This document shows positions 16,537-25,407 of a stretch of DNA of 64,000 bases, in pieces. The notes beneath the pieces are model-generated. The model saw only the letters and a program-made list of their open reading frames with translations. It made no database searches and was not told the DNA's origin. The stretch is from JAVBWO01 sp036677375 (GTDB lineage: Bacteria > Bacillota > Dehalobacteriia > UBA4068 > UBA4997): positions 124,001-188,000 of the forward strand of contig JAVBWO010000001.1 of the NCBI GenBank assembly GCA_036677375.1. Direction: 5' to 3'. Both the position numbers and the translations under genes were made by a program. Every line of letters begins with the position of its first letter. Positions within the stretch are counted from its first letter, which is position 1.

Positions 16537-17952
16537 CTATACCATATCATTTTGCCAAGTGGTACTAACATCGGGATAAGCCAAAAGCCGTTTGGCAAAA
16601 ACATCTCTGATACGGCAGCAACCTTCCTCGGTCGTAGATTCGAAGATCAATACCAGCTCCGGCAAGTTAGAGGAAGCCCGCACCAAACCCCAGCCGTCAG
16701 GGAAAATGACCCTGGCGCCGTTTATAGTGTTAACATTGCTCTCGCCGAATTCTTCGATCAATTGCCGGGTAATAGACTTGACTACCTGGTATTTCAGATG
16801 GTCGGGGCAGGCGGCTTTGATCTCTGGGGATGTAACATAACAAGGATATTCCTGCATTAAAACAGACAACGGCTTCCCGGCCTCCGCCAAGGAATAACAA
16901 ACCAGGGCGGCCGCCAGCATGGCATCGTCATAGCCATAAGCGCCTTCCGCCACAAAAATATGTCCACTTCTTTCACCGGCCAAGGAAGCTCCTTCTTCTT
17001 TCATCTTGCGCTTGATATAGGAATGGCCGGTACGCCACATAATAGGAACGCCGCCGTGAGCCCGGATATCTTCTTCCAAAGCCTGGGTGCATTTTACATC
17101 GTATACCACCTTAGCGCCCGGTTTTTTTGCCAAGATATTACGGGCTAAGATCATTAAGATGCGGTCGCTCCAAATATTGACGCCGTTTTCGTCCGTGATC
17201 CCCAACCGGTCGCCGTCCCCGTCAAAGGAAAATCCCACTTCTCCCTTGATATATGGATGGGTTACCATTTCCGCCAAACGTTTCCTTGGCTCCAGCTCGG
17301 AAGGATTGGGAAAATAGTGGGGGTAGGCGTCATCCGGATCACAGTTCAGTTGAAAGGTCATGCAGCCCAAGCGCTGAAATAATTCCCAAGCGAAAAGACC
17401 GGCGGCGCCGTTTCCGGCGTCCACCACCACCCGCAAACCGTGGTTTTTTGGCATGGCCACCCGTTCGACAATATCGCTCAAATAAGCTTCCCGGATATCG
17501 GCTTTTTCAATCATACCGTCACCGCCCACTACTTGAGCATGGCTTTCTAAAATCTCATACAGCTCTTCCAAATCTTCCGGCCCCATGGTGGTGGAAAAAT
17601 CATATCCCAATTTGCAGCCGCACCAGCCGTTCGGGTTATGGCTGGCCGTCACCATCATGATCCCCTTGGAATTCAAATGGTATTGTGCAAAATAAGCCGC
17701 CGGCGTAATGCAGAGTCCGATATCATAAACATGACAACCACTTTCTGCCAAAACCTTTGCCGCCTTTTCCGCAAAAATGGGGGAAATACTGCGGTTGTCA
17801 TAACCTACCACAACCTCTTTGACCCCTCTGCGGGAAAGAAATAAGGCAAACGCTTGAGCGATAAGGCCAATGGCGACTTCGTCCATCTCGCCGGGACCTA
17901 CCCTGCCCCGGATATCATATTCCCGGAACATATACCGCAAGTGACTAGTCAA
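16537..17952 (-). CDS. Phosphomannomutase / phosphoglucomutase
   Basis: 471-aa alpha-D-phosphohexomutase that interconverts hexose 1- and 6-phosphates. Key sites: FREYDIRGRVG at the N-terminus, the phosphoserine loop VTASHNPNGW near residue 100, the metal-binding loop FDGDGDRLG near residue 245, the sugar-binding GERSGHIF, and the C-terminal phosphate-binding RASSNLPELVL. The N-terminal FREYDIRG form is that of bifunctional PMM/PGM enzymes. The start is TTG at 17952 with GAGGGG upstream. A divergent LysR gene lies 200 bases away. Confidence 0.93.
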   Translation of the reverse strand: MTSHLRYMFREYDIRGRVGPGEMDEVAIGLIAQAFALFLSRRGVKEVVVGYDNRSISPIFAEKAAKVLAESGCHVYDIGLCITPAAYFAQYHLNSKGIMMVTASHNPNGWCGCKLGYDFSTTMGPEDLEELYEILESHAQVVGGDGMIEKADIREAYLSDIVERVAMPKNHGLRVVVDAGNGAAGLFAWELFQRLGCMTFQLNCDPDDAYPHYFPNPSELEPRKRLAEMVTHPYIKGEVGFSFDGDGDRLGITDENGVNIWSDRILMILARNILAKKPGAKVVYDVKCTQALEEDIRAHGGVPIMWRTGHSYIKRKMKEEGASLAGERSGHIFVAEGAYGYDDAMLAAALVCYSLAEAGKPLSVLMQEYPCYVTSPEIKAACPDHLKYQVVKSITRQLIEEFGESNVNTINGARVIFPDGWGLVRASSNLPELVLIFESTTEEGCCRIRDVFAKRLLAYPDVSTTWQNDMV

Positions 17953-18154
17953 TTAATCCCCTCCCTAATTTCGTTAGGTCTATTATAGCATACTCGGCCA
18001 TTCGTTTTATAGACCAGTTTTTATGATTTCTAGATTTGTTTTACACCTGTTGCACCTTGATATCTCACTTAAAAGAAAAGCCCGGATTTTTTATATCCCA
18101 TTCATAATTTTTATGTTATAATAAACTTAATTTATTAGTTGGAGGGTTCATATT

Positions 18155-19057
18155 ATGACTAGTTTGAGGCAGTTGGAGATTTTTGTGAAAGTAGCGGAGG
18201 TAGGCAGCTTTACGCAAGCTGCCAGCCAGCTTTTTATTACGCAGCCTGCCATCAGCTGGCAAATTAAAAATCTGGAAGAACAGGCAGGCGTTCCGCTTTT
18301 CCGCCGCCGGGACAAGAAATTAGAATTGTCCGATGCCGGCGAGGATCTCCTTGCTGCCAGCCGGGAAATCTTGGCTATTTACCGCCGGGCGGAGCATTCT
18401 TTATCGCAATACCGAGGTTTAGAAAAAGGGACTTTCCATATAGGCGCCAGCACCATTCCTGGGGAATATCTCTTACCCAGGATTCTGCCGGACTTCTGCG
18501 GGCAGCACCCTAATATCGATATTCGGGTTTCCATCGGCGCCACCGGGGAAATGCTGCGCCGTCTTACCACCGGAGAATTGGATATGGCAGTGGTGGGGGC
18601 GGCTTTGGATCTCCCCGATGTCACCTATATTCCTTGGCTGGAGGATGCGCTGGTAGGAGTTGCTTCTCCCAAGCTGCGACTGCCGGAACCTCTATTGATG
18701 GATCAACTGACGGCTTTGCCCCTCATTGAACGTCAGGAAGATTCGGGTACCCGCATGGCATTAGAAGATGCACTTTCCCGGGAAGGCTTAAGCTTGGCCG
18801 ATTTTGCCAGGCATACCATTTTAGACAGCAATCAGGCAGTACTCAGCGGGGTTACCGCCGGACTGGGCATTGCTTTTATCAGCTTGTGGGCGGCAGCGCC
18901 TGCTCTATCCCGTCAGGAATTGCAGCTTCTGCCGGTGACACCCTTCCCCTGGAAACGCCGGTTCTATATTGCTCAATGGCGGCCATTGTCGGAATCGCCG
19001 CTTTTGGCTACTTTCCGGGAATACCTCTTAAATCACGCTGTTGATTTGCAGCTTTGA
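18155..19057 (+). CDS. LysR-family transcriptional regulator
   Basis: 300-aa regulator. The winged-helix N-terminus is typical: LRQLEIFVKVAEVGSFTQAA, the recognition helix region TQPAISWQIKNLE and LFRRRDKKLELSDAG. The effector domain (from about residue 90) resembles the CysL/YeiE group (GASTIPGEYLLPRILPDF). ATG at 18155 has GGAGGG upstream and TATAAT lies at 18117-18122 as a possible -10 box. It is divergent from the phosphomannomutase operon, which may be a target; the effector is unknown. A strong terminator follows at 19067. Confidence 0.9.
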   Translation: MTSLRQLEIFVKVAEVGSFTQAASQLFITQPAISWQIKNLEEQAGVPLFRRRDKKLELSDAGEDLLAASREILAIYRRAEHSLSQYRGLEKGTFHIGASTIPGEYLLPRILPDFCGQHPNIDIRVSIGATGEMLRRLTTGELDMAVVGAALDLPDVTYIPWLEDALVGVASPKLRLPEPLLMDQLTALPLIERQEDSGTRMALEDALSREGLSLADFARHTILDSNQAVLSGVTAGLGIAFISLWAAAPALSRQELQLLPVTPFPWKRRFYIAQWRPLSESPLLATFREYLLNHAVDLQL

Positions 19058-19066
19058 TATCATTGG

Positions 19067-19092
19067 GGCGGGCCGCTGGCCCGCCTTTTGTT
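19067..19092 (+). terminator. Intrinsic terminator of the LysR gene
   Basis: GGCGGGCC, loop GCT, GGCCCGCC followed by TTTTGTTTTT, ten bases after the LysR stop codon. Confidence 0.9.
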
Positions 19093-19156
19093 TTTAAGGA
19101 TGATTCTTAAGCCTTGACGTTATCCGCAACATGGGGTAGAATAAAGATTGTTTCTT

Positions 19157-19233
19157 GTGCTTGTAGCTCAGCAGGATAGAGCAACAGTTTCCTAAACTGT
19201 GGGTCGCACGTTCGAATCGTGTCAGGCACACCA
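19157..19233 (+). tRNA. tRNA-Arg (anticodon CCU)
   Basis: A complete 77-base tRNA including an encoded CCA. The acceptor stem GTGCTTG pairs with CAGGCAC, the D arm contains TAGCTCAGCAGGATAGAGC, the anticodon stem ACAGT/ACTGT holds loop TTCCTAA with anticodon CCT at 19191-19193, and the T arm contains the TTCGAAT loop. It reads AGG codons. A strong hairpin terminator lies a few bases after CCA. Confidence 0.95.
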
Positions 19234-19239
19234 CCAAAA

Positions 19240-19276
19240 ACCATGTGCGGGATTTAAACCTGCACATGGTTTTTAT
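19240..19276 (+). terminator. Terminator after tRNA-Arg
   Basis: ACCATGTGCGGG, seven-base loop, CCTGCACATGGT followed by TTTTATT; one pair is G-U. Confidence 0.88.
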
Positions 19277-19433
19277 TCTATTGATCTACTTGAAGCAAAA
19301 ACGATTTATATAATGAGAGGGAGCAATGATATATGTATGTCCTTTCTTTCATAATACCGATTCTCCTTTGACGAAGTATTGACATTATTTTAACGTCATA
19401 ATAAAGTGCCGTGAAGATCTCTAAAAATTAAAG

Positions 19434-20714
19434 CTAATTTTTTTGTAATTTTCCGTTTATATACTTTGCTGCGATTTGATCATCCGTTGCAAGATAAACG
19501 ATGCGTTCCAAACGCTGCTCAATCGTTAACCCGACGGTACGGTTGATTTCTTCGTCATCCATAACAATGGCGTTCATTTCAAAACCCGGCTCAAAACTAC
19601 CCACTTTGCCCCAGAAACTGCCGCCGCCTTTTGTTGCCATATAAAACGCTTCCGGCAAAGTCAGCGGTTTTTGGTTTTTGTCAATCAGCACTGTATATAA
19701 TTTTGATACTTGAATGGCGTCAGAAATAGCCCTAAAAATCGAAATGGAAAAGCCGCCGGCGATATCGCTTCCTAAACCAAGATTGATTCCCCGGTCAAGG
19801 ATTGCGCGTACGGGAGCGATTCCATTTGATAAATTCATATTTGATTGAGGGCAATGTGCAAGATAAATGCCGTTTTCCTTTATTAAGTCAAGTTCTGCTT
19901 CCGTAGGATAAACACAATGCGCCATAATGGTTGGCACATTTCTTCCGAACAAGCCGTATTGATCATAAACATTGCTATAACATTGACATTCCGGATGCAA
20001 TTCCTTGACCAGTGCAATTTCGGCCTTGTTTTCAGACAAATGGGATTGCACAGGAATATGATATGCTAATGCTATTTTGCCTATAGATGACATAAGTCCG
20101 GCTGTGCAAGACGGTACAAATCTTGGCGTTAATATGGGCTTTGTATTTTTAAATTTTTTTAAAGCATTTTCAAGCCATATTTTTGTATCAGATATGGATT
20201 CTTGCGTAGATTGCATCAAATTGCCCGGACTGTTCCGATCCATATTCACTTTTCCAACGTATGTATGTAATCCTGATTCCTCCAGGAGATCCATGAGGAT
20301 ATTGGTTGCCTTGACATGTAAAGTGGCAAAAATAGCGGCATGGGTCGTCGCGCTTTTTTTTAATGTATGACAAAAGATTTCGTAAGAGGATCTTGCATAC
20401 TCCTCATCCGAATACTTCGCTTCCTCTTTAAAGGCATGTTCTTTAAGCCAAGGTAACAAATCCCGATCCATTCCCAGCCCGCGGCAAGCAAATTGAGGCG
20501 CATGAGTATGTAAATCTACCAGGCCTGGAATAATCATTTTATCTTCGTAATCAACAATGTCTATGCCTTCATAGCGGTCCGGAAGTTTTTTTAAAACTTC
20601 TACAACAACTCCGTCTTGATATACAAGATATCCCTTTGCTATGACCGTAAATTGCTGATTCGTTTTCGTAAAAATGATATTTCCCCGCAAAGCAAATACA
20701 TTATTTTTAGTCAA
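19434..20714 (-). CDS. guaD: Guanine deaminase
   Basis: Amidohydrolase (about 426 aa) that converts guanine to xanthine and ammonia. Zinc and substrate motifs of the guanine deaminase branch are present: PGLVDLHTHAPQFACRG near residue 64, TPRFVPSCT near residue 197, QSHLSEN, IMAHCVYPT, and GLGSDIAGG for the metal-binding Asp. A GTG at 20723 is possible, but the ribosome site AAAGG abuts it; TTG at 20714 has nine-base spacing and is preferred. The product xanthine is the classical substrate of the molybdenum hydroxylase type encoded at the start of the window, which supports a purine catabolic role. Transcribed alone. Confidence 0.9.
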   Translation of the reverse strand: MTKNNVFALRGNIIFTKTNQQFTVIAKGYLVYQDGVVVEVLKKLPDRYEGIDIVDYEDKMIIPGLVDLHTHAPQFACRGLGMDRDLLPWLKEHAFKEEAKYSDEEYARSSYEIFCHTLKKSATTHAAIFATLHVKATNILMDLLEESGLHTYVGKVNMDRNSPGNLMQSTQESISDTKIWLENALKKFKNTKPILTPRFVPSCTAGLMSSIGKIALAYHIPVQSHLSENKAEIALVKELHPECQCYSNVYDQYGLFGRNVPTIMAHCVYPTEAELDLIKENGIYLAHCPQSNMNLSNGIAPVRAILDRGINLGLGSDIAGGFSISIFRAISDAIQVSKLYTVLIDKNQKPLTLPEAFYMATKGGGSFWGKVGSFEPGFEMNAIVMDDEEINRTVGLTIEQRLERIVYLATDDQIAAKYINGKLQKN

Positions 20715-20894
20715 AATTGTCACCCTTTAATCATTCGTCATATACACAGTTTTAGAATAATACTTTTCTTGGTTTCTGGCAACCATTTCCATTAAAAACA
20801 GCAAACAATGAGAGCTTTGTCCGGGTATCCTATTTTTCAGGTAGGAAAACCAGACAGTGCAGATGAAGATTTTTTGTATTTTGCAAGTTTACAC

Positions 20895-20923
20895 TTGACG
20901 GGGGACCTTGTTGCCACTATAAT
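20895..20923 (+). promoter_or_regulatory. Consensus promoter of the marR-ABC operon
   Basis: -35 TTGACG and -10 TATAAT with an exact 17-base spacer upstream of the MarR gene. The -10 box touches the operator palindrome. Confidence 0.85.
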
Positions 20924-20924
20924 A

Positions 20925-20938
20925 TGTAGCGTGCTACA
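20925..20938 (+). promoter_or_regulatory. MarR operator (first copy)
   Basis: Inverted repeat TGTAGC-GT-GCTACA directly after the -10 box, where a bound repressor would block transcription start. An imperfect copy occurs before the ABC transporter genes at 21455, which supports autoregulation by the adjacent MarR protein. Confidence 0.75.
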
Positions 20939-20957
20939 ATAAAAAGGGGGCTGAGCC

Positions 20958-21398
20958 ATGGGACCTATGGAACTGAACAAAGGGACCGGGTTTATGATAA
21001 AACTCATCCATGATGCCATCAGTGTAAAGGCAAACAGCCATCTTCAGGAATATGATCTTACTTTATCCCAGATGCGCGTTTTGGCCTTCCTTGGTTCACG
21101 CCGCGGCGAACCGGTTTCTCAAAAGGAATTGGAGAAAATTTTCCACGTGAAGCATCCCACAATGATTGGGATTCTGCGGCGGCTTGCGAATAAAGGCTTT
21201 GTGCAAAGTACTGTCAATCCGCGGGATAAACGCTCGCGGGAGATACGGCTGACGGAGAAAGGCAAAAATGTGCAGACAGAAATGATGTTGAAACCACAGC
21301 AATTAGAGCGCATCATGCACCGCGGCCTGTCGGAAACACAAATTGTAGAGCTCTCTCAAATGCTTCAAACAATCTATCTAAATATCATAGAAAGTTGA
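20958..21398 (+). CDS. MarR-family transcriptional regulator
   Basis: 146-aa winged-helix regulator: helical dimerisation N-terminus, then LTLSQMRVLAFLGSRRGEPVSQKELEK, the recognition helix region KHPTMIGILRRLANKGFV, the wing with NPRDKRSREIRLTEKG and a C-terminal dimer helix. ATG at 20958 follows GGGGG by seven bases. The operator at 20925 lies over the start site, implying autorepression. It is followed by two ABC exporter genes with a related operator; such trios are usually drug- or toxin-responsive efflux units (known for the family), but the ligand here is unknown. Confidence 0.92.
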   Translation: MGPMELNKGTGFMIKLIHDAISVKANSHLQEYDLTLSQMRVLAFLGSRRGEPVSQKELEKIFHVKHPTMIGILRRLANKGFVQSTVNPRDKRSREIRLTEKGKNVQTEMMLKPQQLERIMHRGLSETQIVELSQMLQTIYLNIIES

Positions 21399-21454
21399 TC
21401 ACCGCTCAAAGCAACCAAAAAAGCGCCTGACCACTTATTATTTTCATACCAATA

Positions 21455-21468
21455 TGTAGCGTAATACA
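21455..21468 (+). promoter_or_regulatory. MarR operator (second, imperfect copy)
   Basis: TGTAGCGTAATACA in front of the first ABC exporter. The left half and centre, preceded by the same ATA, match the operator at 20925; the right half has two changes. No clear second promoter was seen. Confidence 0.6.
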
Positions 21469-21490
21469 AAACAAACGGGGGCAACAATAT

Positions 21491-23242
21491 ATGATCAAAA
21501 AACTCATGAGTTGTATCAGGCAATATAAAAAAGATTCCATTCTCACACCAATTTATGTGATGCTGGAAGTCGTGATGGAGGTTATCATCCCGCTTTTAAT
21601 GGCGAGTCTGATCGATTTCGGGATCGATAAAGGCAATATGTCCTATATTCTAAAAATGGGCTTTGCTCTGCTCGTTTTCGCATCCTTTGCCTTGTTTTTC
21701 GGAGCGAAGGCCGGAAAGCGTGCGGCTACCGCTTCGGCAGGATTTGCCAGAAACCTGCGCCGCGACATGTACTGCAATGTGCAAAACTTCTCCTTTTCCA
21801 ATATTGACAAATTCTCCACGGCAAGCATCATTACCCGTCTCACAACCGATGTCACCAATGTGCAGAACGCTTACCAAATGATCATCCGCATGGCGGTGCG
21901 GGCGCCGATCATGATGATATTTGCTCTGATCGTTTCTTTCAGCATCAACGTGGAGCTTTCCCTCATTTTCCTCTGCTCCATCCCCATTCTCGGTTTAGCC
22001 CTCTACTTCATCATCAAAAACGTACATCCCATTTTTGTCCGCGTGTTTAAGACCTATGACAAGTTAAACGGCGTGGTAGGAGAGAACCTAAGCGGCATCC
22101 GGGTAGTAAAATCCTTTCACCGCGAAGAATATGAAAAAGAAAAATTCTACGGCATATCGACTACCATCTACCAGGATTTTTCCAAGGCGGAAAAGATCAT
22201 TTCTTTTAATATGCCGCTGATGCAGTTCTGCGTATACGCTTGCATCCTGCTTGTTGCCTGGTTTGGCGCCAGAATGATCGTGGCTTCCGGCGGCGATCCC
22301 GCTTTGGGGCTGAGCACGGGGCAGTTTATGAGTCTTTTTACTTACGCCATACAGATTTTAATTAGCCTGATGCTGATTTCCATGGTATTCGTCATGATTA
22401 TCATCTCCCGCGCCTCCGCGGAACGGATTGTGGAGCTTTTGGATGAGGAAAGCGACCTTAAAAATCATGCTAACCCCGTTTGGTCGGTGCCAAACGGCGA
22501 GATCCGTTTCGAAAACGTTTCTTTCAGTTACCACAAAACCGCCGATAAACGCTGCTTAGACCAGATCAACCTGACGATAAAATCAGGGGAAACCATCGGC
22601 ATATTGGGCGGCACGGGTTCCGCCAAAACCAGCCTTGTGCAGCTGATTCCCCGCCTTTACGATACGGTGTCCGGCAGGGTCCTGGTGGGCGGCGTCGACG
22701 TAAGGGAATACGATCTTGAAACACTGCGCAATGCGGTGGCCATGGTGCTGCAAAAAAATGTGCTGTTTTCCGGCACCATTAAAGAAAATCTGCGCTGGGG
22801 CAGCGAAAACGCTTGCGATGAGGAGCTGGTCCACGTTTGTCAGTTGGCGCAGGCGGACGGCTTTATTCAAGATTTTCCGGAAGGCTACGATACTTATATC
22901 GAACAAGGCGGCACTAATGTATCGGGTGGTCAGAAGCAGCGGCTTTGCATTGCCCGCGCCCTCTTGAAGAATCCAAAGATCTTAATTTTAGACGATTCCA
23001 CCAGCGCGGTGGATACCAAAACGGACGCGCTGATCCGCCGGGCGCTGAAGGAGCAGATTCCCGACACCACAAAAATCATCATTGCGCAACGCGTGGCCTC
23101 GGTAATAGACGCCGATCAGATTATCGTTATGGACGACGGCAAAATCAGCGCGGCGGGAACCCACGATGAGCTGATGCAAAACAGCTCAATTTACCGCGAG
23201 GTTTATGAATCTCAAGTGGAAGGAGGCGGCGCGCTTGAATAA
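21491..23242 (+). CDS. ABC exporter half-transporter A (TM-NBD)
   Basis: 583-aa half-exporter: six membrane helices in residues 1-310 and a C-terminal ATPase. Walker A is present as GILGGTGSAKTSLVQL; it reads GGTGSAKT instead of the usual G-x-x-G-x-G-K-S/T pattern, with Ala before Lys. Signature VSGGQKQRLCIARAL is intact. After Walker B (ILILDDSTSAVD) the position of the catalytic Glu is Asp, a degenerate site. The His switch region reads IIIAQRVASV with Gln in place of His. It therefore looks like the catalytically weak partner of a heterodimeric exporter. Overlaps the next gene by eight bases. Confidence 0.93.
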   Translation: MIKKLMSCIRQYKKDSILTPIYVMLEVVMEVIIPLLMASLIDFGIDKGNMSYILKMGFALLVFASFALFFGAKAGKRAATASAGFARNLRRDMYCNVQNFSFSNIDKFSTASIITRLTTDVTNVQNAYQMIIRMAVRAPIMMIFALIVSFSINVELSLIFLCSIPILGLALYFIIKNVHPIFVRVFKTYDKLNGVVGENLSGIRVVKSFHREEYEKEKFYGISTTIYQDFSKAEKIISFNMPLMQFCVYACILLVAWFGARMIVASGGDPALGLSTGQFMSLFTYAIQILISLMLISMVFVMIIISRASAERIVELLDEESDLKNHANPVWSVPNGEIRFENVSFSYHKTADKRCLDQINLTIKSGETIGILGGTGSAKTSLVQLIPRLYDTVSGRVLVGGVDVREYDLETLRNAVAMVLQKNVLFSGTIKENLRWGSENACDEELVHVCQLAQADGFIQDFPEGYDTYIEQGGTNVSGGQKQRLCIARALLKNPKILILDDSTSAVDTKTDALIRRALKEQIPDTTKIIIAQRVASVIDADQIIVMDDGKISAAGTHDELMQNSSIYREVYESQVEGGGALE

Positions 23243-25142
23243 GCAAAACGGAAAAATGTCCAAGGGCAAACCCAGTAAAGCCACCACAAAAAGATTGCTT
23301 TCCTACCTGAAGGAATACCGATTGCGTTTCACCGTCGTACTTTTTTGCATTGTTGTAAGCGCCGCCGCCGGCGTGGCTTCCTCCCTGTTTTTAAAAACCT
23401 TGATTGATGATTATATCACACCGCTTTTACTTGCGGCGGCCCCTGATTTTTCAGGGCTTTTGCGCTTGATCATCGTCATGGGAGGCATCTTCTTAATCGG
23501 TGTTTTGGCCTCTTTGTTTTACAACCGGACGATGGTGGTAATTGCCCAGGGCATCCTCAAAAAAATCCGCGACGAGATGTTTTCCCATATGCAGACGCTT
23601 CCCATCCGGTATTATGACACACATACCCACGGCGATGTGATGAGCCGTTACACAAACGATACCGACACGCTCCGACAGATGATCACCCAAAGCATTCCGC
23701 AGGCTTTTTCGTCCGTTGTCACCATCACCGTCGTATTCTGCGCCATGCTGTATCTAAGCGTTTGGCTGACGCTTTTTATCGTTCTGTTTTTGTTTATCAT
23801 GATGAAAATCATCGGGAAAATCGCGGGAAAGAGCAGCCAGTATTTCATCAAGCAACAAGCATCTCTGGGGGATGTGAACGGCTATATCGAAGAAATGATC
23901 AACGGGCAAAAGGTCATTAAAGTTTTCTGCCATGAAGAAAAAGCCATTGAAGCCTTTGATGTGAAAAACGACAACCTTTGCCACAATGCCGACGAAGCCA
24001 ATAAATACGCCAATATCCTGATGCCGATTATGAACAATCTCGGTTATATCCTCTATGTGCTGCTGGCGGTTGTGGGCGGCGCCATGGCCATCGGGGGAGT
24101 TCCCAATATCGGGCTTACGGGAATCAATGTGGTAACCCTGGGCATGATTGCTTCCTTTTTACAGCTTTCCCGCAGCTTTATCCAACCCATTGCCCAAGTG
24201 TCGCAACAGTTTAACGCCATCATTATGGCGCTGGCCGGCGCAGAGCGTATCTTTCAGTTCTTAGACGAGCCAAGCGAGACCGACGGCGGTTATGTCACGC
24301 TGGTAAAAGCGAAATATGAGAACGGCGTTTTGACCGAGACGGAGGAGAATACCGGGCTTTGGGCCTGGAAGCAGCCTCAGGAAGACGGCCACGTGATTTA
24401 CACCCAGTTAAAAGGGGAAGTGCGCTTTTACAATGTGGATTTCTGCTACGAAGAAAATAAGCCGGTGCTGCATGACATTACCCTTTACGCAGAGCCGGGA
24501 CAAAAGGTTGCCTTTGTCGGCGCCACCGGCGCCGGTAAAACAACCATCACCAATCTGATCAACCGCTTTTACGATATCGCGGACGGCAAGATTCGTTATG
24601 ACGACATCAATATCAATAAAATCAGAAAAGCGGATTTAAGGCGCTCTCTCGGTATGGTTTTGCAGGACGTCAACCTGTTTACGGGAACCGTGATGGAAAA
24701 CATCCGCTATGGCAACCTCTCCGCAACCGATGAGGAATGTATTGCGGCGGCGAAACTGGCCAATGCCGACGGCTTTATCCGTATGCTTCCCAAAGGATAT
24801 GAAACGGTTCTTTCAGGCGACGGTAGCGGTTTGTCACAGGGACAAAGGCAGCTGATCTCCATTGCCCGCGCGGCGGTTGCCGACCCACCTGTGATGATCC
24901 TAGACGAGGCTACCTCTTCCATCGACACCCGTACCGAAGCCATCGTGCAGCGGGGCATGGATTCCCTCATGCATGGCCGTACGGTATTCGTCATCGCGCA
25001 CCGGCTGTCCACCGTACAGAATTCCGATGTTATCATGGTGCTGGAGCTGGGCCGTATCATCGAGCGGGGCAGCCATGAAAAGCTCATCGCCGAAAAAGGC
25101 AAGTATTATCAGCTCTATACCGGCGCCTTTGAACTGGAGTAG
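23235..25142 (+). CDS. ABC exporter half-transporter B (TM-NBD)
   Basis: 635-aa half-exporter with a short basic N-terminus, six membrane helices and an ATPase domain with canonical Walker A GATGAGKTTI and Walker B VMILDEATSSID including the catalytic Glu, and the H-loop IAHRLSTV. Its signature motif is LSQGQRQLISIARA, with Gln replacing the usual second Gly. An insertion of about 55 residues (residues 340-400, VTLVKAKYENGVLTETEENT) separates the membrane and ATPase parts. TTG at 23235 is the likely start: AGGAGG lies eight bases before it, inside the end of gene A; the in-frame ATG at 23205 lacks a site. It should pair with protein A. Confidence 0.93.
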   Translation: MNKQNGKMSKGKPSKATTKRLLSYLKEYRLRFTVVLFCIVVSAAAGVASSLFLKTLIDDYITPLLLAAAPDFSGLLRLIIVMGGIFLIGVLASLFYNRTMVVIAQGILKKIRDEMFSHMQTLPIRYYDTHTHGDVMSRYTNDTDTLRQMITQSIPQAFSSVVTITVVFCAMLYLSVWLTLFIVLFLFIMMKIIGKIAGKSSQYFIKQQASLGDVNGYIEEMINGQKVIKVFCHEEKAIEAFDVKNDNLCHNADEANKYANILMPIMNNLGYILYVLLAVVGGAMAIGGVPNIGLTGINVVTLGMIASFLQLSRSFIQPIAQVSQQFNAIIMALAGAERIFQFLDEPSETDGGYVTLVKAKYENGVLTETEENTGLWAWKQPQEDGHVIYTQLKGEVRFYNVDFCYEENKPVLHDITLYAEPGQKVAFVGATGAGKTTITNLINRFYDIADGKIRYDDININKIRKADLRRSLGMVLQDVNLFTGTVMENIRYGNLSATDEECIAAAKLANADGFIRMLPKGYETVLSGDGSGLSQGQRQLISIARAAVADPPVMILDEATSSIDTRTEAIVQRGMDSLMHGRTVFVIAHRLSTVQNSDVIMVLELGRIIERGSHEKLIAEKGKYYQLYTGAFELE

Positions 25143-25169
25143 TAAGGAAAATTTGCCGGTAAAATACCC

Positions 25170-25233
25170 AAAAGCCTGTATAAAGCGTTGCTGTGATTTC
25201 ATATTACAACAATGCAGTATACAGGCTTTTTCA
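25170..25233 (+). terminator. Terminator of the ABC exporter operon
   Basis: AAAGCCTGTATA and TATACAGGCTTT, separated by about 35 bases, followed by more T. Stem is perfect; the long loop contains smaller inverted sequence. Confidence 0.75.
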
Positions 25234-25407
25234 TCTTTGTTCCCTTGTGTCTTTGTGTTTGTACTGTTGCAGCCGGCGCCGAACTACTCACAGCCGGCAC
25301 AACGGTGGGATGCCGGGGAGGAAAGGGGTTGTCTTCTCTCCATTTAACAATCAAGTGGCTCTTAAAGGGATCTTTTGCCATATCCTGTTCCATCTTGAAC
25401 GGGCAGC

